Origin: a bacterium
GTDB lineage: Bacteria > Margulisbacteria > Marinamargulisbacteria > JAAEMD01
Direction of reading: 5' to 3'
Assembly (NCBI GenBank): GCA_024225875.1
Contig: JAAEMD010000288.1
Coordinates: 1 to 9,529, forward strand
DNA: 9,529 bases
The translations under genes and the position numbers were made by a program. Of the stretch, positions 1 to 6,122 are shown piece after piece; the stretch's first letter is position 1; every line of letters begins with the position of its first letter. A model generated the notes under the pieces. The model made no database searches. It saw only the letters and a list, made by a program, of their open reading frames with translations, and was not told the origin of the DNA.

Positions 1-114
1 ATTTTAGACGGCAGCAACATTAACTATTAATGTCAACCTAATGCTAATACATATATAATATGACGTTTATATGCCGGGTCTTTATCAACACTATTGTGGG
101 CCAGTTTAGAAAGA
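1..114. other. Non-coding left edge downstream of pilC, with a small hairpin
   Basis: No gene is seen in these 114 bases. A perfect 7-bp stem, ACATTAA / TTAATGT, with a 3-base loop lies at 17-33. It is AT-only apart from one C-G pair per arm, and no T-run directly follows on the minus strand, so it is at best a weak transcription end for the pilC operon. Confidence 0.35.
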
Positions 115-1350
115 TTATACTCCTTGTGAGAATTGGCCAACCATATTCCACATAGGCATTAAAATACCAAGGGCTAACGACATAATTAACCCTGCGATAA
201 TAACAATAAATAACGGCTCAAGATATGTAAACAGATTTGTTAAATTATACTTGATATCCTCAGAGTAAAGCTCATTAACTTTTTCAAACATTACAGCAAG
301 GGCTCCACTTTTCTGGCCTATACCAGCCATCTGATTAACTACTCCAGTAAAAAGCAGGGTATTTCCAGTAGCATCTGCCATAGAAACACCTCTTTCCATT
401 TGATCTATCATATAAGAGATATCTTTCTGATAAGTACTGTGACTGTATAAATTTTTACTGATTTTAAGTGCCGGTAAAATCGCCAGTCCATTACTATACA
501 AAATAGCAAAAACCTTGCAGAACCTTGCAACCATAAATTTTTTAAAGATCTCTCCCAGAATAGGAATACGCAGGAACAATGAATCGACAAATTCTCTAAA
601 ACGAGTTTTTTTATAAGCAATTATAATTACTATAAATAACATAAAAAAGATAATTAAAAGCGGTAACCCGCTTATTTGAAGAAAAGTATTAATCGAAAAT
701 ATTATTTTAGTAACCACAGGCAGTTCAGCACCGGACGATCCAAACATCCCGACAAACTTAGGAATAACAAGCGTAAACATACCTATCATAGCCAGAAAAC
801 CAATACCTATAACAATCATAGGGTATCTAACTGCATTCCAGAAACGTTTACGCAGCTCTTTTTCCCATTCCAGCATTATATACAGCTCTTCCAGAATCTT
901 ATCCAGTGTACCAGACGCCTCTCCTACCTTAATTAAAGATATATAGTCATTACCAAATACTTTAGGGAAAAGTGATAATGACTGAGACAAGCTCATTCCA
1001 GTCTTAATATTCGCAACTATATCATCTAAAACAGGTTTAAGTGACTTATCCTTAACCAGAGATCGGGCAGTTATAACACAATCTAATATAGGAATTCCAG
1101 CTGTAAAGAGTGTTTGCAGCTGTCTGGTAAAGGTTATTAACTCTTCCTTCTTGATTTTTATCTTTTTATTTATCTTTTTACCGGTAAATCTATTTAAAGG
1201 CAGGTATAAATAGTTTCTTTTTATATAAATAACTATTATATCTTTATGCTTTACAACCTGTCGAAGAGCTGACTCCCTGCCGGAAGCAAGAACTGACCCT
1301 TTAATTATACCTTGATTAATATCTATTATTTTATAAAAAAACTGCTTCAT
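115..1350 (-). CDS. pilC: Type IV pilus / type II secretion inner-membrane platform protein (PilC/GspF family)
   Basis: This is a polytopic inner-membrane protein of the PilC/GspF family, which couples ATP hydrolysis by PilB to extraction and polymerisation of pilins. The N-terminal about 70 residues form the usual cytoplasmic lead-in. The first T2SSF domain spans roughly residues 72-195, with FTAGIPILD near 82-90 and GEASGTLD at 143-150. The second spans roughly 275-397, with the matching GIGQKSGALA at 343-352 and LEPL at 377-380. Three hydrophobic segments are visible, near 177-199, 226-246 and 377-397. The length of 411 residues is normal for the family and the protein looks intact. The ATG overlaps the TGA of the upstream ATPase gene by 4 bp, and a GGGAG lies three bases before the start, so translational coupling is likely. 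Family assignment is firm. Pilus versus secretion use is inferred from the PilM/PilN-like neighbour. Confidence 0.95.
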   Translation of the reverse strand: MKQFFYKIIDINQGIIKGSVLASGRESALRQVVKHKDIIVIYIKRNYLYLPLNRFTGKKINKKIKIKKEELITFTRQLQTLFTAGIPILDCVITARSLVKDKSLKPVLDDIVANIKTGMSLSQSLSLFPKVFGNDYISLIKVGEASGTLDKILEELYIMLEWEKELRKRFWNAVRYPMIVIGIGFLAMIGMFTLVIPKFVGMFGSSGAELPVVTKIIFSINTFLQISGLPLLIIFFMLFIVIIIAYKKTRFREFVDSLFLRIPILGEIFKKFMVARFCKVFAILYSNGLAILPALKISKNLYSHSTYQKDISYMIDQMERGVSMADATGNTLLFTGVVNQMAGIGQKSGALAVMFEKVNELYSEDIKYNLTNLFTYLEPLFIVIIAGLIMSLALGILMPMWNMVGQFSQGV

Positions 1351-2894
1351 GAGCTCCCAAGAAACTGAACAGCTTTCATTACTTCCTCAGGAGTAGTTAT
1401 ACCAGCCTCTATTTTTTCAATCCCATCTTCTCTCAAACCTTTCATACCTTTATTAAGTATCATTTCTCTAAGCTCAGCAGAAGATGGTCTTTTTTGCAGC
1501 ATTAACTTTACATCCTCATCCAGGATAAAGAGCTCAAAAATCCCGATTCGACCACTATAGCCAGTCTGTCTACAGTTCTTACAGCCTTTGCCCTTAAAGT
1601 ATTCCTTGTCCGGATCAAGCCCTAACAGCCTTATTTCATCTTCAGTTGGTTTATAATCTTTTTTACATCTTTGACAAATCTTTTTTACAAGTCTCTGTGC
1701 CAGTATACATAACACAGCTGATGATACCAGAAAAGGTTCTACTCCCATATCAACCATACGAATCAATGAGCTTGGCGCATCATTAGTATGAAGTGTACTA
1801 AAGACAAGGTGTCCTGTAAGTGCTGATCGAATAGCCAGCTCTATAGTTTCCAGGTCTCTAATTTCCCCAACCATAATAATATCCGGGTCCTGTCTTAAAA
1901 TAGATCTTAGTCCACTGGCAAAGGTTAAGCCTGCTCTTGGGTTAACCTGAACCTGGCGAACCATTTCCAGTTCATGTTCAACTGGATCTTCCAGAGTTAT
2001 AATATTACTTGTTTCCTGATTAAGTTCGTTTAAAGCTGCATACAGGGTTGTTGTCTTTCCTGATCCAGTAGGACCTGTTACTAAAATCATACCATAGGGA
2101 ACTGATATAATTTCTTTAAAGCTCTTTAAGGATTTACCGGCAAAGCCAAGTTGCTCCAGGCCAAATAAAATATCTCCTTTTTTTAAGATCCGCATAACCA
2201 CATTCTCGCCTGATATTGTTGGCAGAGAAGATACTCTCAACTCAATTACTTTACCTTCAACTTTAGTTTTAATATGACCATCCTGTGGTAAACGGGTTTC
2301 GGCAATATCCATACCTCCCATTACTTTAATTCTGGATATTATCGGATACAACAGATTCTTCGGCATACGCTTCATTTCAGTCATTTCACCGTCAACACGC
2401 AGCCTTACAAGAAGCTCTTCTTCTATGGGCACAATATGAATATCAGAAGCTCTTTTCAGTAAAGCCTGGTTCACAATCAGATTAACTAAGTTTATTATTG
2501 AAGAATCGGACAGGTTATCAGAAGAAATATCAAAAATATCCTTAACAATAACTCCTTTTTGAATATCTTTCCTCTGAGCCGCCTCGATCATTTGATTTTC
2601 GATCAGGTCCAGCATACCATAATACTGGTTAATCGCATCCTGGATATCTACTTTATCAGCAAACAAAGCATCTACTTCACACTCAAGTGAGGCGCGTATT
2701 TCATCTAACATTAATAAGTTATCCGGATCGGATGTTGCAATGGTCAGTGTTTCACCGATCTTAAAAACCGGCATGAAATTATATTTTTTAACAATAGATC
2801 CTGAAACACTCTTTATCAGATTTTCATCGATAAGATAGCTTGATAAATTAATTCTTATAAAATTTGCGTTTATATTATTTGTGTTATTCTGCAT
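1347..2894 (-). CDS. pilB: Type IV pilus / type II secretion assembly ATPase (PilB/GspE/PulE family)
   Basis: This is the cytoplasmic hexameric ATPase that powers fibre extension. All diagnostic motifs are present in order: Walker A GPTGSGKTT at 274-282, the Asp box ITLEDPVEH at 299-307, Walker B DPDIIMVGEIRD at 336-347, and the His box TGHLVFSTLHTNDA at 360-373. A tetracysteine zinc site (C407, C410, C438, C441) is typical of PilB/GspE and absent from PilT. The N-terminal region, about residues 11-95, resembles only the second part of the MshEN/T2SSE_N module. The preceding part with RLGxxL motifs is missing, and an in-frame TAA eight codons upstream of the ATG rules out a longer start. At 515 residues it is shorter than many PilB proteins. 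No clear Shine-Dalgarno sequence precedes the ATG, which lies 13 bp after the response regulator stop, so co-transcription is likely. Confidence 0.96.
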   Translation of the reverse strand: MQNNTNNINANFIRINLSSYLIDENLIKSVSGSIVKKYNFMPVFKIGETLTIATSDPDNLLMLDEIRASLECEVDALFADKVDIQDAINQYYGMLDLIENQMIEAAQRKDIQKGVIVKDIFDISSDNLSDSSIINLVNLIVNQALLKRASDIHIVPIEEELLVRLRVDGEMTEMKRMPKNLLYPIISRIKVMGGMDIAETRLPQDGHIKTKVEGKVIELRVSSLPTISGENVVMRILKKGDILFGLEQLGFAGKSLKSFKEIISVPYGMILVTGPTGSGKTTTLYAALNELNQETSNIITLEDPVEHELEMVRQVQVNPRAGLTFASGLRSILRQDPDIIMVGEIRDLETIELAIRSALTGHLVFSTLHTNDAPSSLIRMVDMGVEPFLVSSAVLCILAQRLVKKICQRCKKDYKPTEDEIRLLGLDPDKEYFKGKGCKNCRQTGYSGRIGIFELFILDEDVKLMLQKRPSSAELREMILNKGMKGLREDGIEKIEAGITTPEEVMKAVQFLGSS

Positions 2895-2907
2895 AATATT
2901 ATTTTTA

Positions 2908-3276
2908 TTAAATTAGTTCTTTAATTTTTTCCTGCAGTTCTTCCCACCAGCTAACCGATGTTTTACTCAAATAAGCATTGGCTCCTGTTTTAAAGCCCAT
3001 TAACTTATCAGACTCCTGGTCCCTGGCACTCAACAATATAATTGGTATTTCACGAAAATACTCATCAAATTTTAACATCTGACATACTTTGTAACCATCT
3101 ATACCCGGCAACATAAGATCAAGCACAATCAAGTCTGGTTCAATACTTCTTGCCATATTCAAACCGTCCGGGCCATTAGCGGCCGACTCTACTTCATATC
3201 CTATATTCTGCAGTCTCTTAGTCATTAAGTCCGTTATTGTCTCCTCATCATCTACCAGCAAAATCTTCTTTGACAT
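2908..3276 (-). CDS. Single-domain CheY-like response regulator
   Basis: This is a receiver domain of 122 residues with no output domain. The acidic pocket is D9, D10 and E11, the phosphoacceptor is D53 in VLDLMLPG, the switch residue is S83 in LLSAR, and the conserved lysine is K105. The proline that normally follows this lysine is replaced by threonine, and the last helix starts with a W110-W111 pair, so the alpha4-beta5-alpha5 output face is unusual. It is the first gene of the response regulator-pilB-pilC operon, which suggests that a sensor kinase elsewhere controls the pilus motor through it by direct contact, as CheY-like PilG and PilH do in other T4P systems. The target is an inference. 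The start is well supported by GGAGAAA eight bases upstream. Confidence 0.93.
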   Translation of the reverse strand: MSKKILLVDDEETITDLMTKRLQNIGYEVESAANGPDGLNMARSIEPDLIVLDLMLPGIDGYKVCQMLKFDEYFREIPIILLSARDQESDKLMGFKTGANAYLSKTSVSWWEELQEKIKELI

Positions 3277-3281
3277 TTACA

Positions 3282-3288
3282 TTTCTCC
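3282..3288 (-). promoter_or_regulatory. Ribosome binding site of the response regulator gene
   Basis: On the minus strand this reads GGAGAAA, with the GGAG core eight bases before the ATG at 3276. It is the best-placed Shine-Dalgarno sequence in the window and fixes the start of the minus-strand operon. Confidence 0.7.
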
Positions 3289-3328
3289 ATATTTTACTTA
3301 AGCATTAAGCAAAACAAAATCTACTAAT

Positions 3329-3334
3329 ATTATA
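3329..3334 (-). promoter_or_regulatory. Possible -10 hexamer for the response regulator-pilB-pilC operon
   Basis: The minus strand reads TATAAT here, about 53 bases upstream of the response regulator start. No recognisable TTGACA-like -35 lies at the right distance, so this is only a candidate. Confidence 0.3.
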
Positions 3335-3417
3335 TTTCCTAATTATTAATTAATATTATCATTTTTATTTTTTAATAAAAAGGCAGCTGCAAAATCTCAA
3401 CTTTATTAAAATCATTA

Positions 3418-3431
3418 CAGCTTTATAGCTG
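3418..3431. repeat. Perfect dyad CAGCT-N4-AGCTG
   Basis: Five-base arms (3418-3422 and 3427-3431) flank a 4-base TTAT spacer. It directly abuts the next dyad at 3432 and lies in the centre of the divergent spacer. It could be an operator half-site pair or a small hairpin. No T-tract follows on either strand, so it is not a terminator. Confidence 0.4.
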
Positions 3432-3449
3432 GTACAAATTGAATTGTAC
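3432..3449. promoter_or_regulatory. Perfect dyad GTACAA-N6-TTGTAC, candidate operator
   Basis: Six-base arms at 3432-3437 and 3444-3449 are exact inverted copies separated by six bases, giving an 18-bp element typical in size for a dimeric DNA-binding protein. A second GTAC-cored dyad lies at 3471-3484, with centres 37 bp apart. The regulator is unknown. Confidence 0.4.
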
Positions 3450-3470
3450 GTTTAAGTGACTGAGTGCATG

Positions 3471-3484
3471 TGTACTGATGTACA
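3471..3484. promoter_or_regulatory. Perfect dyad TGTAC-N4-GTACA, candidate operator
   Basis: Arms at 3471-3475 and 3480-3484 are exact inverted copies around TGAT. It shares the TGTAC core with the dyad at 3432-3449, which makes chance less likely for the pair than for either one alone. Confidence 0.35.
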
Positions 3485-3531
3485 TTAACGTCTATTAATT
3501 TACCTTCACCCTGCTTTTTATTATGCATAAA

Positions 3532-3560
3532 TTTAACTATAATAATAAATTAGTTATAAT
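3532..3560 (+). promoter_or_regulatory. Possible promoter for the pilin operon
   Basis: TATAAT at 3555-3560 is preceded, after 17 bases, by TTTAAC, which matches the -35 consensus at three of six positions. Transcription would start near 3567 and leave an untranslated leader of about 120 bases. A competing -10-like TATACT lies at 3676-3681, close to the first codon. Confidence 0.25.
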
Positions 3561-3619
3561 AATAGATTAAGATTACGTTAATAACCTACATCCTGTATTA
3601 ATAGATATCCAGATTATTT

Positions 3620-3674
3620 TATATAAAAATATAGATATAAATTATTTTAAAGTATATAAATATATAAAAATATA
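3620..3674 (+). repeat. Direct repeat of a 14-bp AT-only motif
   Basis: TATATAAAAATATA occurs identically at 3620-3633 and 3661-3674, a spacing of 41 bp, or about four helical turns. The stretch between is almost pure A and T. It lies immediately upstream of the first pilin gene and may give curved or easily melted DNA, or may simply reflect low complexity. Confidence 0.5.
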
Positions 3675-3689
3675 TTATACTGTTTTATT

Positions 3690-6116
3690 ATGCTTAAAAA
3701 AATCCTTAAAAAAATTCATACATTACTATTCAGTTTTTATAGACAAAAAGGCTTTGCAATTGCTACCAGCACAACTCTGGCAGTTGTTGTTGTCGGGGTA
3801 ACTACTATTGCTGTATTTATTGCCATCAACCAGCATGGAAGAGTAGAACTTCTGAAAAAAAGCGACCGGTCAAAAGAATTAGCTGATCTTGGAATGTTTC
3901 TGGCCAAAAACCATATAGCAGGAGACAGTGACTGGAGTGATGATGGAGGTATTTTATATAATAATACTGCTTATGAAGGCGGCTACTATACAGTTACCTT
4001 ATCTGAAGAGTCTACCCACAATATAAAAATAACTTCTGTTGGTATTTATAATGACAATAAACATACGGTTGTTAAAAATATCAGCCGTACCATGAACAAA
4101 AATAATCAGCTGCCATCAAGCATGTATATTTCGATATCTACTGCCAACACATTTATAATAGACAACAGTCTGATTGATTTACAGCTTTCCAACAACCACC
4201 CTACAAGAGATATTACAATATCTGAAATGATTATTACCTGGACAACAGATAACGGTGAGCTTATAAACCGTATTCAAACCGGAGAGGCATCCAGCTGGCT
4301 TTCAGGAGGCGCAGGAAGTCCTGACGGAGAGCAGCCTTCAGGTACTCTGTTTGATATTGTAGATTATGTACTTACAGCTCAGTCAACCGGCACAAATGTT
4401 TCTTTAAGATTTAACAGCAGTATTACCAGCAGGGAGTTCAGTATTTACTTTCGTTTTGCTGACGGTACCTCAAAACACGTTGAATTCAGCCCTGCTGCAA
4501 ACAGTACACAGTCAAGCATAATTTACATTGATGATTCATCGACCCATTTTCACTATTATGGCCATCATATCCAGGATACGTTAATTGTAAATACCAGCCC
4601 TACTCAAAACGCTCTTGTTACAGGCTTCAAAATAAAATGGCTTTATGATGATACAACCATGCAGTTTAAAAGGCTTAGATTTATTACGGACAGTGGCAAT
4701 GGAATCCCAACAAGTGTCTGGAGTGGCTATGTTGATTCAGATACATTTTTAAACATCACTCCTTATGCGCTTCCGGCAAATGAAACGCATGAAATCACTT
4801 TTACTTTTGATGTGGACGATATGAACTATAAAAGATATGTATTTACTTTATACTTTGCTGATGGCTCTGAAAAAACAGCTACAATTGATAATAACCTTAT
4901 AAATCAGGCTGATTATTTAGATGTAAGTGTTTCAGATGCAGAGCTCAGCTTCGGAGATAAAACACTTGAGGGTATTGTACTTAAGAATACTCATACAGAA
5001 ACCGGAATATGGCTGGATAAAATAAAAATAAATCTTGATCCTGACAGCTCTCAGTTAATTGAAGGTATTGTATGTGACGGACAAGAGGTTTTCTCCGGCA
5101 CAGGAACACTTAATGCCGTATTGGATCTAACAAATGTAAGCTTTAATGCCGGTGTCACTATATCTAATAGAATTGATTTTGACTCTTCTGTAGATGGAGT
5201 AACATTTAATATAACTTATATTATGCTTGACTCTACTGAAAAATCAGTTGATTTCAACTTGTCAAACCAGCCTTTTTTAAACAGTTTCTTCAGCGCTGTA
5301 ACAAGAGATGCTGTTATTTTCAATTCACATTCACCAACAAGGGTTCAAAATCTGACCATTTCTAATACTGGAGCATATAACTGTATAATTACGCATATAA
5401 GACCGGTATGGAAAGCACACTGCGGTGAAAAGCTCACAAAAATTGCTATTGGGGCATCTACTACCTGGTCAGGAAATGCAGGCAGCGGAACAAAAATAGA
5501 TATTAATGATTACTCGCTGACAGCCGGAGCAACAAATATCCCCTGTAAATTTACTTTTAATAAAAAAATGGTCTCACCCTATAAAGCAGCCCCGGACTTT
5601 GATTTTGAGTATACTTTTATTGACTCAACTACCAGCACGGTAAGTATAAAGATGAACCCTGCCAGCTGGGTAGCTGGTGATAATTTTGAGTCTGGCAATT
5701 ATTCCGGAGGATCTGGTTTTGTTAACAACTGGCTCAGAAATGGCTTTACTACTGTAAAGAAAACTGACGGTCATTCCGGAAGTTATTTTTTAATTGTCCA
5801 AGGAAAAAATACTATCATAAAAAGACAGGTCGATCTGGCAGGATATTCCACAATGAAGATGCGTTTTTTCAGGCGTGTCGTTAGTTTTGAAGCCAGCCAT
5901 AATGACAGGCTTTATTTTGAAGTCTCTGATAATGGAGGAACAGACTGGCATACTATTGCAACTTATACGGAAAGCGATGAAACCAGCAAGTTTGTGTATG
6001 AAGAACATGATTTATCTGATTATACACTGGGCAGCGACTTTTTTATTCGCTTTAGAAATACTTCCAATCAAAAAGGTGACAGAGTACTTTTTGATGATAT
6101 CTTTTTCTTTGAATAA
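3690..6116 (+). CDS. Giant pilin-like surface protein with four Ig-like repeats and a C-terminal lectin-like domain
   Basis: No named family is recognised. A basic N-terminus is followed by RQKGFAIATS and a hydrophobic helix (about 22-47), as in prepilins of the PilX/GspK type. G21-F22 is the likely prepilin peptidase site, but position +5 is Thr rather than Glu. Residues 60-135 continue like PilX, with DWSDDGGILY at 81-90 and TVTLS at 101-105. Four related segments of about 120 residues follow (roughly 152-270, 277-402, 408-526, 532-657). Each ends in an aromatic-S/L-G turn, a DI.DY-like strand and a DGS-like hairpin, and they are probably beta sandwiches. Residues 664-808 (DNFESGNYSGGSGF, then VSDNGGTDW) resemble a jelly-roll, carbohydrate-binding-type module. 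The whole protein is acidic. It heads the plus-strand operon and is predicted to be an adhesive, tip-located minor pilin. There is no Shine-Dalgarno sequence, and an in-frame stop upstream leaves only this ATG. Confidence 0.85.
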   Translation: MLKKILKKIHTLLFSFYRQKGFAIATSTTLAVVVVGVTTIAVFIAINQHGRVELLKKSDRSKELADLGMFLAKNHIAGDSDWSDDGGILYNNTAYEGGYYTVTLSEESTHNIKITSVGIYNDNKHTVVKNISRTMNKNNQLPSSMYISISTANTFIIDNSLIDLQLSNNHPTRDITISEMIITWTTDNGELINRIQTGEASSWLSGGAGSPDGEQPSGTLFDIVDYVLTAQSTGTNVSLRFNSSITSREFSIYFRFADGTSKHVEFSPAANSTQSSIIYIDDSSTHFHYYGHHIQDTLIVNTSPTQNALVTGFKIKWLYDDTTMQFKRLRFITDSGNGIPTSVWSGYVDSDTFLNITPYALPANETHEITFTFDVDDMNYKRYVFTLYFADGSEKTATIDNNLINQADYLDVSVSDAELSFGDKTLEGIVLKNTHTETGIWLDKIKINLDPDSSQLIEGIVCDGQEVFSGTGTLNAVLDLTNVSFNAGVTISNRIDFDSSVDGVTFNITYIMLDSTEKSVDFNLSNQPFLNSFFSAVTRDAVIFNSHSPTRVQNLTISNTGAYNCIITHIRPVWKAHCGEKLTKIAIGASTTWSGNAGSGTKIDINDYSLTAGATNIPCKFTFNKKMVSPYKAAPDFDFEYTFIDSTTSTVSIKMNPASWVAGDNFESGNYSGGSGFVNNWLRNGFTTVKKTDGHSGSYFLIVQGKNTIIKRQVDLAGYSTMKMRFFRRVVSFEASHNDRLYFEVSDNGGTDWHTIATYTESDETSKFVYEEHDLSDYTLGSDFFIRFRNTSNQKGDRVLFDDIFFFE
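4143..5660 (+). repeat. Four tandem protein repeats (beta-sandwich-like) within the giant pilin-like gene
   Basis: The copies run at about 4143-4499, 4518-4895, 4911-5267 and 5283-5660. Their shared landmarks are the turn SSWLSGG, TSVWSG, QEVFSG or STTWSG, then FDIVDYVLTA, LNITPYALPA, LDLTNVSFNA or IDINDYSLTA, then FADGT, FADGS, LDSTE or IDSTT near the end. The third copy has Phe in place of Trp. The similarity is visible only at protein level, so the duplication is old. Boundaries are approximate. Confidence 0.75.
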
Positions 6117-6122
6117 AGGATA

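Larger units (their letters stand above)
3277..3689. other. Divergent intergenic region between the motor operon and the pilin operon
   Basis: This 413-bp spacer separates two gene sets that are read away from each other, so it should hold both promoters. No convincing gene is seen in it. It is strongly AT-rich, especially after 3600. It contains a perfect 8-bp palindrome GCAGCTGC (3383-3390), three perfect dyads between 3418 and 3484, and a 14-bp direct repeat at 3620 and 3661. Consensus-like TATAAT hexamers occur on the minus strand (3329-3334) and the plus strand (3555-3560), but in such AT-rich DNA these hexamers have little predictive weight alone. Confidence 0.7.

Noticed and set aside
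17..33. A Rho-independent terminator for the pilC operon.
   Set aside because: The 7-bp stem is nearly all A-T and has no T-run directly after it on the minus strand, so it was listed only as part of the left edge.
408..936. Open frames opposite or out of frame within pilC, and similar ones inside the other large genes.
   Set aside because: They overlap well-supported genes, have no family features or ribosome sites, and have skewed compositions expected of antisense frames.
3430..3446. A sigma-54 promoter, suggested by TGGTAC in the divergent spacer.
   Set aside because: The GG at 3431-3432 would need GC at 3443-3444, where the sequence is AT.
3277..3689. A small RNA, tRNA, riboswitch or CRISPR array in the long spacer.
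   Set aside because: No cloverleaf, no regularly spaced repeats of CRISPR size and no terminator-like stem with a T-run were found. The dyads are short.
6117..6122. A frameshift splitting one original gene into the 808- and 527-residue proteins.
   Set aside because: The second protein has its own basic N-terminus, membrane helix and pre-repeat block that parallel those of the first, so it is a paralogue and not the rest of a broken gene.
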